From Candidatus Opimibacter skivensis (GTDB taxonomy: Bacteria > Bacteroidota > Bacteroidia > Chitinophagales > Saprospiraceae): DNA of 64,000 bases. The stretch spans positions 121,798-185,797 of the forward strand of contig JADKHH010000009.1 in assembly GCA_016721905.1 (NCBI GenBank), written 5' to 3'. The notes under the pieces were generated by a model. That model was not told the DNA's origin. It did no database searches and saw only the letters and a list, made by a program, of their open reading frames with translations. A program made the translations under genes and the position numbers. Position 1 is the stretch's first letter, and each line of letters opens with the position of its first letter. This document shows positions 39,880 to 50,946 of this stretch, piece after piece.

Positions 39880-42875
39880 GTGAGATCTGTATTGTTAGGA
39901 ATCTTTATCACCATGGGTGTCATGCGTACCACAGCGCAGCTGCAGGACTATTACTTCCACAGTGAATTGTTTGGAATGGAAGATGGATTGGAACACGGTG
40001 TCATTGGTGATTTCCAGATAGACAAGAACGGGCTGCTGTGGGTGCACACCATCAATAATCTTCAGCTCTTTGATGGTAAAAATTTTACTATCATGAATGA
40101 TCAGATCCCATCCGAAAGAATACAGGGCACCTTTAGTTTTGGAATTTCTCCAGAACTATTTTTCCTCAATGATCGCGACCTGGTTAGACTGAATACAGGT
40201 AATTATCTGCCAATTCAAAACAATGTATTAAGTCTACCAGTATCTCCTGACAGCGGTGATGCTAGTATTCTTTTTGAAGATATTACCTTCCTCTACATTT
40301 CGCATCCAAATGACAGTCTGTACAAAGTTGACAAACGCACGTTGCAGGTCGATCAGACATATTCTCTTGCTGAAAGACCGTATTATCCATATAGACTGTG
40401 TGATGTGTATAAGACCGCCACTCCTGTTACCTCTATCGTGTACATTAGTGACAAGCGACAATTTGTAAAGCTTGATCTGGTCACAGGAAAAACAACATAC
40501 CCATATGCCGATACAGATGCACCCGGCAATATAGCCATTGCTGCACCCGATACCTTGATTACCTTCAGCGATACTGAACTTTTAATACATACGCCGGCTC
40601 GACGTTATTCCATTCCATTACCTGCTCCTATGCAAGACTTTGCAGGTGAATACTTCTTGCTCGATGGGCCTAATAAACTGCTGGTGGCCTTAAAGGATAA
40701 TCTCTATGAATTTGATTTGCGACAGATGCGCTGGACCTGTAAGTTTCACAAAGTGGGTGGCAGTGCAGTCTTTGATGTCAAAATTCGCGACCTCCTGAAG
40801 GATGCTTTTGGCAACCTATACTTCGCAGACTTCAACCGCGGCTTGATCAAATTGTATCCGCGGCAACCTGGGTTTCAATATCTGGGCATACAGGATGAAA
40901 AAAGAAATTTGTAAAGAATATCCGTGTCTCTGAAAAAAACAACCTGGTGCTCATGGGCACATTGCAGGATGGGTTATTCCTGTTTGACACCTTGGGAAAT
41001 TTTAAAAAACAATACTACCGGGGCATTGAAACACCTGAGCTGTGGTTTGTTCGCGCTATCATTCAGCTTTCAGAGGATAGGTATGTCATCATTGGTGATG
41101 AAGTATATGAATTGCTGGTGTATGGCGATACTTATGAGATACGGGCTGTTCCATTTATGAAAACAGATTTTGTGTCTTACTACTGTGATATTATAGAAGA
41201 TCAGGCTACAGGACTCTTTCTAATTCAAACAGGAAATGGCCTCCTTACCATTGTACCTGAAACACCACTACAATTAAAATTTGATTTCTCCGGGTATGTG
41301 CCTCAATCTCTGGCACTGACTCCGTTTGGTGATGACATCCTCATGGCATCCAATAAGCAACTACTTTTTATGGAACGGAATATGAAGGAAGTACGCAGCC
41401 AATTGACTATTCCGGATTTTGGGTACGTACGATGCATGGCGGAATACCGACCAGGACAGATCTTATTAGGGACTGACATGGGGTTGTATCTGATCGAGGT
41501 CAGTGATACAGCGATTGTGCGACAAAAACTCTATAGTAAAATCGTCTATGATATTCAACCAGGGGCAGCGAAAGGTGAATTTTGGTTTAGCACGGATTAT
41601 GGGTTATTTCGATTAGATGCTCAATTTCGTTTGATGCATTTTTCTAAAGAAGCCGGGCTTCAGGAAAATGAATTCAATACCAATTCGGGGGACCGAAGTC
41701 CATCTGGCAAATTATTCTTTGGAGGTGTCAATGGCATTACGGCTTTCTATCCCACTCAGATCGCTGCTGCTACAGATCATATTTTCACCTACGTCAGTAG
41801 CCTGAGCACATCCAGCGGTTTATTGGCCCGCTATATTCAACCAAGCGACAATCCTGCATACAAACTCTCTTATCGGGAAAGCAATATTGAAATTGATTTA
41901 TTAGGCAAAGGCAGGAAATCACCCTCCAGTTATAATTATCAATACAAGATGAGAGGACTAAGTCCGGATTGGATCGATATGGGTAGGAATACAAAGGTAA
42001 ATTTCCATCTTACTCCAGGCACCTATACCTTTTACTATACGGTCAGCGACATATTCAATCCTGACGCTATCGTTGAAGATGCTTTCACCATCATCATCCG
42101 CCCGCCCTTGTACAAGCGATGGTGGTTTGTTACGTCAGCGATGCTTAGTATCCTTGGCGCCAGTATTTACCTATTTATTCAACACAAGAAAAAACAGACG
42201 CTTAAGCTTATGTACGAGTATCAATTGAATGAAAAGCTCCAGAAGGAACGCATGCGCATATCGCGGGAGCTCCATGATAATATTGGCGCTCAAATGGCGA
42301 CCGTCAAGCGCAATATCAATTTCCTGGTCAACCATTTGGACAACCTGCCGAAAGAGCAAGTTCAAATCAAGATGCTCGATCTCGAAGGGATTTCCACACA
42401 GATCAACCAGGAATTGCGTGATACCATCTGGGCTACGCAGAATGAACATATTTCGGTTTCTGATTTTATCACACGGATCAAGAATTACGTATTTCAAACA
42501 CTTGGACAAGAAAGCGCATACCGGTTGATCTATGAAGAGCGGTGTGATACAGAGGTTATACTCGGTCCTTTCCTGGCACTCAACCTGCATCGCATATGCC
42601 TGGAAACACTCAACAATGCCTTTAAACATTCCGGTGCTTCTGAATTGATAGTAACCTTTGAAGGCAATGCAGATTATTTCAAAGTGACCATACGCGACAA
42701 TGGCGTAGGTTTCGATATGGAAGCGATCCATGAAGGATTTGGATTGGGCAACATCAAGCATCGCGCTGCTCAGATCGGCGCGACACTGTATTTTAACCGG
42801 GGCATTTCACAAGGAAGCAGCCTGGAAGTCATCATCGAACGACTTGAAAACGCAAACAAATCAATTGACACATGA
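39880..42875 (+). CDS. Two-component regulator propeller histidine kinase (HisKA_3), one frame break
   Basis: This 998-residue hybrid-type sensor has the signal peptide VRSVLLGIFITMGVMRTTAQ (GTG start). A large periplasmic beta-propeller follows, beginning FGMEDGLEHGVIGDFQIDKNG (split by the break), with blades such as GLLWVHTINNLQLFDG and LGTDMGLYL. Then come a Y_Y_Y domain (YNYQYKMRGLSPDWIDM, GTYTFYYTVSD), one membrane helix (WWFVTSAMLSILGASIYLF), HisKA_3 with the His in RISRELHDNIGAQM, and an ATPase domain (NNAFKHSG, DNGVGFD, GFGLGNIKHRA). One A is lost in GAAAAAAG near 40903. The response regulator follows with a 4-bp overlap. It is divergent from the giant-protein operon, a possible target. 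Confidence 0.9.
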
Positions 42876-43552
42876 GCACGATCAAGATAGCACTGGTAGA
42901 TGATAGTTTTCATACACGACGATCGGTGCATGAGCTACTCGGCTACTGCAAGGAAATGGAGGTGGTGCAGGTCTGCGATAGCGGAATGGGATTCCTGGAC
43001 TATCTGAAAAAGACAAAAGATCAGTCGCCACCGGATATCGTGCTGATGGATATTGATATGCCGGAGTTAGATGGCATCGATACTGTATCTATTGCCAAAT
43101 CCGTTTACCCCAGCATAAAATTCCTCATGCTCACGATGTATGATGATGAAGATTTGCTCTTCCGCGCGATCAAGGCAGGTGCTTCGGGCTTTCTCTTGAA
43201 AGATGAAAAGATCAATGTGGTTGAAAAACACATCCGCAATCTGTATGAGGGTATTGACGCGCCTATGAGTCCGAGTATCGCAAAAAAAGCATTGTTGCTC
43301 ATCCATAAATCCAAACGGAAGGAAGCACAACCCCAGGATGGCAGCCTGCCCGTACCACTCGAAGTTTCTTCCCGTGAGATAGATGTCCTTCAGCTCCTTG
43401 TCGAAGGCTATAACTATAAGGATATAGGAGAAAAACTATTTATCAGCTACAACACCGTCAAGAAGCATGTCTCCAATATCTATGAGAAGCTGCATGTGAC
43501 TTCCAAGGCGCAGGCGATCAAGGTGAGTCATTATTTTAATTTGTTGAAATAG
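42872..43552 (+). CDS. LuxR/NarL-family response regulator
   Basis: This 226-residue regulator is the partner of the preceding kinase; its ATG overlaps the kinase stop (ATGA). The receiver domain has IALVDDS, phosphorylated Asp in IVLMDIDMPELDGI, LTMYDDEDLLF and Lys in GFLLKDEK. The LuxR helix-turn-helix occupies the last 65 residues (SSREIDVLQLLVEGYNYKD, ISYNTVKKHVSNIYEKLHV). Length and layout are typical and the frame is intact. It probably controls neighbouring surface-protein genes, possibly the PorP/PKD pair 60 bp downstream. Confidence 0.93.
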   Translation: MSTIKIALVDDSFHTRRSVHELLGYCKEMEVVQVCDSGMGFLDYLKKTKDQSPPDIVLMDIDMPELDGIDTVSIAKSVYPSIKFLMLTMYDDEDLLFRAIKAGASGFLLKDEKINVVEKHIRNLYEGIDAPMSPSIAKKALLLIHKSKRKEAQPQDGSLPVPLEVSSREIDVLQLLVEGYNYKDIGEKLFISYNTVKKHVSNIYEKLHVTSKAQAIKVSHYFNLLK

Positions 43553-43598
43553 GAATAGAGCAATATGCAATATAACGAACGTTAGGTACTAAACGGTG

Positions 43599-43606
43599 TA
43601 GTTTTG
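43599..43606 (+). promoter_or_regulatory. Putative promoter element before the PorP/SprF gene
   Basis: TAGTTTTG fits TAnnTTTG but lies only 8 bp before the GTG at 43615, so either the transcript is nearly leaderless or translation starts a little later. No clear -33 box. Confidence 0.35.
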
Positions 43607-43614
43607 CCTAACTT

Positions 43615-44787
43615 GTGTCCCCAAATCCTAAGTTCATCACCGTGGGACACCTCCAAAAAACCATTCAAGCTATTCTGCTTATATGCCCCCTTGTCGGTAT
43701 AAGCCAAGATCCTGCCGGATTTCTTTTCCGTCAACAAGGAGCCCTTTATAACCCAGCACTTGCCGGTGGCAGCGGTTCACAGTCCATCAGTATTGCCTAT
43801 CGAAATGAATGGCAAAACAATGGCAAAGCCGGATATCAAACAGGGGTCCTGAATTATGAGGAAAGCTTGCCATGTAGTGTAATCGACTATAGCATCAGCG
43901 CGCTATGGGACCAGGAAGGTGAAGGCCTACTTTCCAGTTATGAGCTTTCACCAAATGTATCTGTTAATCTTCCTCTTGTCAATAATCGAAATCATCAGAT
44001 TAACTTACGATTAGGTGGAGGACTTAGCTTTGGTTGGCAACGGGTTGATTTTTCTAAATTGGTTTTCTCAGACCAACTTCATCCCAAATACGGGAATATA
44101 TTTCCAACCTCCTTTATCCCTCCTGATGAAAACCTTTCAAACAGTTATTTCCAGCCGGCTATAGGGGGTGTCGTTCAAATGGTTTTGAACCAGCAAGAAA
44201 TGAATGCTGTCATTATCAATGTTGGAGCCAGTTTTCATAATGCATACGGATTCGGCCAGAATAAGAATGTAGGGTATGGTAAGTCGGTACTCGGTCTATT
44301 CCCGGAACAAACTCCAAAATTCTCGGCCCACCTGGATTTTGAACTTATCCCGGGAGCTGCTTTCAATCAGTTTATCAGTATCCGTCCGCTCATTTTGTTT
44401 GAACAGCAGCAAGCCCTGCACTACATCCAATATGGCGTTGATTTCGGAATATCAAATGCGTTGCGCATTGGAGGATATATGCATCAGCAAAATTTCTCTG
44501 ATGCGCGTGTCAGCACAAATTGGTTTTCTGCGACCACATTGTTTCGGCCATATATAGGCAAGAGCAGAATAGATTTTCATTTTACATACTCGTTTAATAT
44601 TTCAGGATTGCGTAACGCGGTATCGCCGCTTATGGAAATAGGTTTAAAAAAGCACTTTAGAAACAGTCCGGTGTGCCGGATGATGGGCAAAGGCGATGAT
44701 GTCGATTATGGCAATAAGCCTGTGTGCAGGTATTCAAGGATTTCACCGGCGAAAAAGAAAATTTATGAGAATGTGTGGTATAAGTAG
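43615..44787 (+). CDS. PorP/SprF-family type IX secretion membrane protein
   Basis: This 390-residue outer-membrane protein belongs to the PorP/SprF family, which in Bacteroidota is encoded beside large T9SS cargo with type B sorting domains and helps display them. After a signal-like N-terminus ending in ISQ, the family start is clear: DPAGFLFRQQGALYNPALAGG, then SISIAYRNEWQNN. Amphipathic beta-strands follow (LGGGLSFGWQRVDFSKLVF, VIINVGASFHNAYGFGQN, GISNALRIGGYMHQQNF, FHFTYSFNISGLRN) and a short charged tail. The start is a GTG; later starts are possible. Its end overlaps the PKD protein gene by 23 bp, so the two are translationally coupled. Confidence 0.85.
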   Translation: MSPNPKFITVGHLQKTIQAILLICPLVGISQDPAGFLFRQQGALYNPALAGGSGSQSISIAYRNEWQNNGKAGYQTGVLNYEESLPCSVIDYSISALWDQEGEGLLSSYELSPNVSVNLPLVNNRNHQINLRLGGGLSFGWQRVDFSKLVFSDQLHPKYGNIFPTSFIPPDENLSNSYFQPAIGGVVQMVLNQQEMNAVIINVGASFHNAYGFGQNKNVGYGKSVLGLFPEQTPKFSAHLDFELIPGAAFNQFISIRPLILFEQQQALHYIQYGVDFGISNALRIGGYMHQQNFSDARVSTNWFSATTLFRPYIGKSRIDFHFTYSFNISGLRNAVSPLMEIGLKKHFRNSPVCRMMGKGDDVDYGNKPVCRYSRISPAKKKIYENVWYK

Positions 44788-47700
44788 AAAAATATCCGTC
44801 TGTGCTATTTTAATTTTTTTATCAACAAATATCAGTACAGCTCAAAATTGGGGTCAATGTGGCATACAAATTTGTACAGAGGAAGAATGTGAGGATGTGA
44901 ATGTCACATTTGCTACACCATCAGGAGGAGTCAGCTTTTGTGAAAATGCTATTGTACCGCTTATAAATAATAGCCCAACTGATTTTACCTTTTATGTTGT
45001 TGATTGGACTGATGGAGATAAAGACACACTATATATACCTATAGGTGACACAATATTTCATCAATATCATGTTCCTGATTCCTTATTGTGTAATGGAAAT
45101 ATAGGAATGCAAGTTTGCTTTAAAGGTGTTCTAGAATGTGGCAGTGGTAATATTAGTTGTGCCTGGGCTTCATTTGGATTTACTTTAAAGGTTCGTCCAT
45201 TAGCGATGATAAATCTTCAGCCTCAATACTGTATAGAATCCCCCGTAAGTTTTACATCTGCATCTTGCAACGCAAAGAACTATTTTTGGAGTTTTGGCGA
45301 CGGCAATACTTCAACAAACGAAGATCCATCTCATACCTACACATCACCAGGCTCCTACAATGTCCAGCTCATTGTCACTAATGATTGTGGTGCTGATACT
45401 ACGAATCAGGTGGTTCTAATAGTTAGAGATCCCATAGCTGAAGTCAATTGGCAACCTGCAGATGATACAGTCTGCATAGGCCAGGTTTTTTCTTTTACAG
45501 ACATCACAGATCCCTTTGGCACTACAACTACCTGGAACCTAACTCCTTTTGACACCAATAAATGGATGTTCACAGATACGCTTATGAATTTCAATTCAAA
45601 TGTAATTGAAGTACTTTTTAAGCAAACGGGCACATACACGCTCTCTTTAAGTGCAACGAATGCCTGTGGTATGGATATATTTACCCAAAGTATTGTGGTG
45701 CTTGATGGTCCCACAGTATCCCTATCGAGTGCCCCTAGATTTTGTGAGGATAATGCCATTTACAATCCTGTAGTTACTTATGGTGGGCAGAATCAGATCC
45801 AGTCATATCTATGGAACTTTACAGGAGGCACTCCTACTAGTTCTTCACTACCTCAACCTCCTGGCATAGCATACAATAATCCAGGAACTTTTCCTGTGAC
45901 TTTGACTATCCAAAGTGAATGCGGCCCTGCTACTACATCAACAACAGTTATAATAGATGCGATACCAGTAATCATTATGCCTCCTGTGCCTATGGTGTAT
46001 TGCAGCGGATCCATGCCAGACACTTTGATCGCCCAACCACCAGGTGGAATGTGGTCAGGCCCAGGTATATCGTCCAGTGGGATTTTCGACCCAGGAGATG
46101 TGGAACCTGATTCCACCTATACCTTAACCTATATGGCTGAGAATGGAGAATGTGAAGCTTTTGGGACAGTCTCCGTATCTGTTGTAAGCTCTGAAACGGT
46201 AATTGTACAGGATGCCCAGCATTGTCAAGATGCAGCCCCCTTCAATCTTGTAGCAACCCCTATGGGTGGCATATGGAATGACACCACCTGGCTCAGTTCT
46301 ACAGGGCTTTTCAATCCGGCCATTTCAGATACCGGCATCTTCCACCCGGTCTATCATTACCTGGATATAAATGGATGTATGATCGATGTATCACCCACTG
46401 TTATTATCCAGTCTTTCCCTGTCTCCATGATGACAGATACGAGTGTGTTGTGTAATGAAAATATCATCAACTCTCTATCAGATGTGTTGCAACTCACCCT
46501 CACTCCTGCTGGGGGTGATACTACCTGGCTTGTAAATGGCATGCCATCCAATGGTACAATCAATGGTATGGGTCTTACCGGGTTCTATCCGGTTCATCTG
46601 ATGTATACTTTTGAAGCTTGTTCGATCATCGATTCTGCTGTTATTGAATTTATCACTCCTGTTCCATTACAGTTGTCAGGCGATACGATCGTTTGCATCT
46701 ACGATGGAACCTATCAGGTACAAAGCAATCTCAGCGGCTCATGGTCAGGTGCTGGCATTAACCCATCGACAGGAATTATTGATTTAGCCGTTGCCGGAGC
46801 AGGAGCACACACTTTTACCTTTGTTCATCAGACAGGGACGAGTTGCGAACAGACAGACAATGTGCTGGTTACCATCAATGATCCGGGTATCAGCCTGAGT
46901 GCAGGACCTGATGTTTCTCTGTGTTTTGGAACAATTACCAATTACACTTTCTCAGGCGCTACACCCTTAGGTGGAATATGGACCGGTGCAGGTATAGTAG
47001 ATTCTACCACAGGGATGGTAGATGTAACACTCCTGGTTCCAGATTCTGTTTACACTTATTCGTATTGCCTTGAGGACCCGATGTTAGTTTCCTGTATGGC
47101 ATGTGATGAAGTTGAAGTCATTGTCCATTCTTTGCCCGTGGCGGATTTTAGTATTAATGGAACAACCTGCATAAACACTCCCTTCAATCTGACTGCTGAT
47201 ACATGTGATGTCTCTTCCGTTTATTCATGGAACCTGGGAGATGGGAACATGGCATCAGGTTGCTCTGTAGGACATTCCTATTCAATCGCAGGAGATTACC
47301 TGGTCACAGCTAATGTTGTATCTCAATATGGATGTACAGACAACCATGCCCTAAATATTCATGTAACAGCTCCTCCTGTCGCTTTATTTACTTTGGTCGA
47401 TGACGAAGGTTGTGCTCCCTTTTTACTTGAGATCAATAACATGAGTTCTGGTGAAATTGACCAGCAAATCTGGATTATTGGAGGTGATTCCATAGTGGGT
47501 ATAAATCCAGGGATGATCATCATTGATGGCTTAAATGCTGATTCTATAGTAGCCATTGAATTACAAATATCCAATGGCTGTGCCATCGTATCTCACCTTG
47601 ACAGCATTTTAGTTCATCCATATCCGGTAGTTGATTTTGGATTTAATGTCGATGAGGGTTGTTCACCATTACTTATCGAATTTGGAAATGCTACTTTAGG

Positions 47701-50137
47701 AAATCCTGAAAACTGGTTTTGGGATCTGGGTAATGGTATGACTTCGATAGATTCAATACCTATGCCTCAACTTTACACCACACCAACAGATAGTGTATCC
47801 ATATATAATGTTGAACTTATCTCCGCCAACGCATGCGGTGCAGATACATTGCTACAAACTATTACGGTCTATCCTCCAGATGTAACAGCATTTATACAAT
47901 TAGACACCATTACTGGATGTCAACCACTCACTGTACCGGCCCATTCTATTTCCACTCCAGGTGCTATTATTGGCTGGCAAGTGATCGGACCTGATGGCCA
48001 GGTAACAGGAAGTACTGAGGTAGATCCTGTTTTTGTACTTGACCAATCCGGCATACATACCATCATATTAACAGCGGCTCGGTGCGGAATGGATTTTGAC
48101 ACAGCTTATGTTGATGTGTTGCCGGCACCCATTGTTGATTTCGTTATTGATAATGTAATATGTGAGGATGAAACACTTCATTTTGAAAATTTATCGCAAG
48201 ACGTAACCAGCATATTGTGGGATTTTGGTGATGGTGGTCAATCAAACGATTTCAATCCAATATATAGCTATGCTCTTCCCGGAGTCTATTCAGTTACCCT
48301 GAGCGCTAATTCGTTGGTCAACAATTGTCCTAATAATAAAACAGTTCAAACAGACGTTCTGCCAAAACCGCAGTTACAAATTGATACTCAGCCACAAAGT
48401 GGATGTCCACCTTACAGTATTCCTTTTCAAAATACAGGGCCTCAGGATATATCCTATGTCTGGCTATTTGGGGATGGGAGTCCACTGGATACCGCATTTG
48501 CACCTGTACATGCATTTACCCAGTCTGGCATATTCACGGTTGAGGTATTTGCGTATGATAATTTTGGTTGCCTAAGTGATACTGTAAACATTCCTGTAGC
48601 CATCCATCCAGTGCCAGAGAGTCGGTTTGACATCATAAATCAACGATTCTGCGAACGGCATGATACCATTTTTACCCAAAATAATTCGCTTGGTGCGTCC
48701 TCTTATTATTGGATTGTCAATGGGGATATCACCGGTGCAGATCCATTAGTATATGTGCCGGATACGTATGGAGCGTATACGATTTCTCTCGTGGCAGAGA
48801 ACAGTTTTGGTTGCAGGGATACGTCAACAACAGCTATAGAGATATTACCATCTCCCACCGCTGTATTTCAGATCACGGATGATGAAGGGTGTGCACCACT
48901 GACTTCGGATTTCAATAATAACTCCACGGGTAGCACGAATTACTTGTGGAATTTTGGCGATGGCAATTCATCTTTGGATTTTACTCCTGTTCATACGTTT
49001 ACAGACAGTGGACAATACGTTGTCGCCTTGATAGCAAGCCATTCAAATGGCTGTCCAAATGACACGGCCACTGCATCGGTCAATGTTTTTCCAGTACCCA
49101 TGGCTGATTTCGATTTTGATAAAGCAGAAACCTGTGGAGTTCCAATGAACGTTTCCTTCACCAATCAATCTATCGGAGGATTAGACTATACATGGGCATT
49201 TGGTGACGGGCAAGGGTCAGATGTGACTCAACCGGATCATACCTATACTACAGATGGAAATTTTCCAGTAGACCTGCTTGTAGAAAATATGCATGGCTGT
49301 CAGGATTCCATATCAACCATTGTCGAAATCTACCAACAGCCTGTTGCAGGATTTTCAATTCCAGCACAGATCCTTTGTGAGGATGCACCCATTGACATCA
49401 TCAACCAATCAAATCAGGCGCTGAGCTACTGTTGGCTATTAAATGGAGAACTATATTCAGAGGCCACAGACCTGACTTTGTCGATCCCCGATCCTGGTGT
49501 ATACAGCCTTTCCCTGGTAGCTAAGTATAATGCGCTTTGTCAGGATACATTTACCCTGGCCCAGGGAATTGAAGTATTTGTTACTCCGCATGCTGATTTC
49601 TCATACATCATAGATCAACAGGAAAGCATTCTCGGTGATGTTCAGTTTGAAAACCTATCTGAGCGCTTTGACAGACTCAACTGGGATTTTGGTGATGGTA
49701 ATACATCGGTCGAATTGAACCCATTCCACGAATATGACATCAACAGGGATATCGAGGTGATCTTATACGCCTATAATGATAATGGAGGAATCATTACCTG
49801 CATAGACACGATTTCAAAAAATATCGCACCTGAATGGTTGGTTACCTTTTTTGCGCCTAATGCTTTCAGTCCTGACTATGGCGAAGATCTTGTTCGCGTT
49901 TTCAAACCAGTAGGCATAGGTCTCGCTGAGTCTGAAATATCCGTCTATTCACCCTGGGGTCAGCGTGTATGGTATAGCACAGCCATCGTCGATCAACATC
50001 CTTCCGAAAGTTGGAATGGTCAGCTTGACAATACAGGAGAGGCACTTCCACAAGGTGCATTCAGCTGGTTGGCAAAGGTTGGGTTTGTAAATGGGGATAG
50101 TAGGGTGTATAAGGGGTCGGTGACGCTGCTTAGATAA
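44765..50137 (+). CDS. PKD-repeat surface protein with type B (gliding-type) T9SS sorting domain
   Basis: This 1,790-residue cell-surface protein starts at ATG 44765 (MRMCGISRKISVCAILIFLS; an ATG at 44771 is also possible) with a signal peptide ending STAQ. Roughly eleven PKD or PKD-like domains follow, marked by W[NS]FGDG and H.Y...G.Y: FWSFGDGNTSTNEDP, YSWNLGDGNMASGC, WDFGDGGQSNDFNP, WNFGDGNSSLDFTP, WAFGDGQGS. Ig-like SprB-type segments (GGIWTGAGIVDSTTG, GGIWNDTTWLSSTG) lie between them. The last 95 residues are a type B sorting domain: FFAPNAFSPDYGED, ISVYSPWGQRVWYS, ESWNGQLDNTGE, AFSWLAKVGFVNGD. The protein is therefore exported by T9SS, with the overlapping PorP/SprF gene as likely partner. 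Intact over 5.4 kb. Confidence 0.92.
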   Translation: MRMCGISRKISVCAILIFLSTNISTAQNWGQCGIQICTEEECEDVNVTFATPSGGVSFCENAIVPLINNSPTDFTFYVVDWTDGDKDTLYIPIGDTIFHQYHVPDSLLCNGNIGMQVCFKGVLECGSGNISCAWASFGFTLKVRPLAMINLQPQYCIESPVSFTSASCNAKNYFWSFGDGNTSTNEDPSHTYTSPGSYNVQLIVTNDCGADTTNQVVLIVRDPIAEVNWQPADDTVCIGQVFSFTDITDPFGTTTTWNLTPFDTNKWMFTDTLMNFNSNVIEVLFKQTGTYTLSLSATNACGMDIFTQSIVVLDGPTVSLSSAPRFCEDNAIYNPVVTYGGQNQIQSYLWNFTGGTPTSSSLPQPPGIAYNNPGTFPVTLTIQSECGPATTSTTVIIDAIPVIIMPPVPMVYCSGSMPDTLIAQPPGGMWSGPGISSSGIFDPGDVEPDSTYTLTYMAENGECEAFGTVSVSVVSSETVIVQDAQHCQDAAPFNLVATPMGGIWNDTTWLSSTGLFNPAISDTGIFHPVYHYLDINGCMIDVSPTVIIQSFPVSMMTDTSVLCNENIINSLSDVLQLTLTPAGGDTTWLVNGMPSNGTINGMGLTGFYPVHLMYTFEACSIIDSAVIEFITPVPLQLSGDTIVCIYDGTYQVQSNLSGSWSGAGINPSTGIIDLAVAGAGAHTFTFVHQTGTSCEQTDNVLVTINDPGISLSAGPDVSLCFGTITNYTFSGATPLGGIWTGAGIVDSTTGMVDVTLLVPDSVYTYSYCLEDPMLVSCMACDEVEVIVHSLPVADFSINGTTCINTPFNLTADTCDVSSVYSWNLGDGNMASGCSVGHSYSIAGDYLVTANVVSQYGCTDNHALNIHVTAPPVALFTLVDDEGCAPFLLEINNMSSGEIDQQIWIIGGDSIVGINPGMIIIDGLNADSIVAIELQISNGCAIVSHLDSILVHPYPVVDFGFNVDEGCSPLLIEFGNATLGNPENWFWDLGNGMTSIDSIPMPQLYTTPTDSVSIYNVELISANACGADTLLQTITVYPPDVTAFIQLDTITGCQPLTVPAHSISTPGAIIGWQVIGPDGQVTGSTEVDPVFVLDQSGIHTIILTAARCGMDFDTAYVDVLPAPIVDFVIDNVICEDETLHFENLSQDVTSILWDFGDGGQSNDFNPIYSYALPGVYSVTLSANSLVNNCPNNKTVQTDVLPKPQLQIDTQPQSGCPPYSIPFQNTGPQDISYVWLFGDGSPLDTAFAPVHAFTQSGIFTVEVFAYDNFGCLSDTVNIPVAIHPVPESRFDIINQRFCERHDTIFTQNNSLGASSYYWIVNGDITGADPLVYVPDTYGAYTISLVAENSFGCRDTSTTAIEILPSPTAVFQITDDEGCAPLTSDFNNNSTGSTNYLWNFGDGNSSLDFTPVHTFTDSGQYVVALIASHSNGCPNDTATASVNVFPVPMADFDFDKAETCGVPMNVSFTNQSIGGLDYTWAFGDGQGSDVTQPDHTYTTDGNFPVDLLVENMHGCQDSISTIVEIYQQPVAGFSIPAQILCEDAPIDIINQSNQALSYCWLLNGELYSEATDLTLSIPDPGVYSLSLVAKYNALCQDTFTLAQGIEVFVTPHADFSYIIDQQESILGDVQFENLSERFDRLNWDFGDGNTSVELNPFHEYDINRDIEVILYAYNDNGGIITCIDTISKNIAPEWLVTFFAPNAFSPDYGEDLVRVFKPVGIGLAESEISVYSPWGQRVWYSTAIVDQHPSESWNGQLDNTGEALPQGAFSWLAKVGFVNGDSRVYKGSVTLLR

Positions 50138-50182
50138 CTTATCCCCTATGATGCCAGGATGAAATCAGAATCTTTAGCATTA

Positions 50183-50946
50183 TCAGGAAAACATACCCCT
50201 CAGATAGTCCTTATACTTTTCTCCGATAGTCAATGGTTTTGGATATCCGTCAAGGATAAGGGTATCGTCTTCGTGATTGATATGAAGGAGGCGGTGGATA
50301 TTGATCGCATTGAACCGGCTGATCTGGCAGATGTGATCAGGCAATAAGCCCATAAGTACGGTGAGGGTTTTGCGTACAGGAACCTGACGATGGTCGTTCA
50401 TGACAATAGTAGTTTGTCCTTCACCCATGACTTCAAGATAGAGGATATTGTCAGTTTTGATGCGATGAGTCACCTGGCTGGACCTGATATACAAAACATC
50501 CTTAGAAGGGCTTAAGGAAAGTCCTGCATTAGCATCCTCACTTTCCCTTTTTGGAGCCTTGATAAAATAACTGCCTTGATAGCGGGAAATTCTGCCTCCC
50601 AGTTTTTCCAGAATGGCTTTCCGATTAACTTGACAAGCGAGCTGCCGCATACATCCAATGCTTCACTTGCTGCCTCAAAAACTACATTGGCCGTAATGAT
50701 AACGATGGGGGGCACATCTTCGCCATTTGTTTTCATCATGCGCACTAAATCAAAAGCTGTGCCACCGAAGAGCTCGATATCAAGTATGAGTGCATCTGGT
50801 TTTAACCGAATGATCTGCTCATAGCCTTCGCTTACATTATCAGATGCACCAATAACCTCGCAACCTTCAGTAGCATTTAATTCTGTAATCAGTTCATTTC
50901 TAAACTTCGGATCATCTTCGAGCACAATGAAGCTAATGGTTTTCAT
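50183..50946 (-). CDS. LytTR-family response regulator, one frame break
   Basis: This 254-residue regulator is the partner of the kinase upstream. The receiver domain is MKTISFIVLEDDPKFRNEL, with Asp in ALILDIELFGGTAFDLV and VIITAN. The linker around 50632 is broken: restoring one T in AAGTTAAT joins SSLVK to FNRKAILEKL. The LytTR domain follows (VLYIRSSQVTHRIK, LEVMGEGQTTIVMND, ISRFNAINIHRLLHI) and ends TIGEKYKDYLRGMFS. The receiver lacks the usual conserved Lys-Pro context near alpha-4, although the break lies close by. Its start overlaps the kinase stop (ATGA). Confidence 0.85.

Noticed and set aside
47900..48650. Open frames antisense to the PKD gene
   Set aside because: Their lengths are as expected by chance opposite a long gene, and they lack starts with context or any motif.
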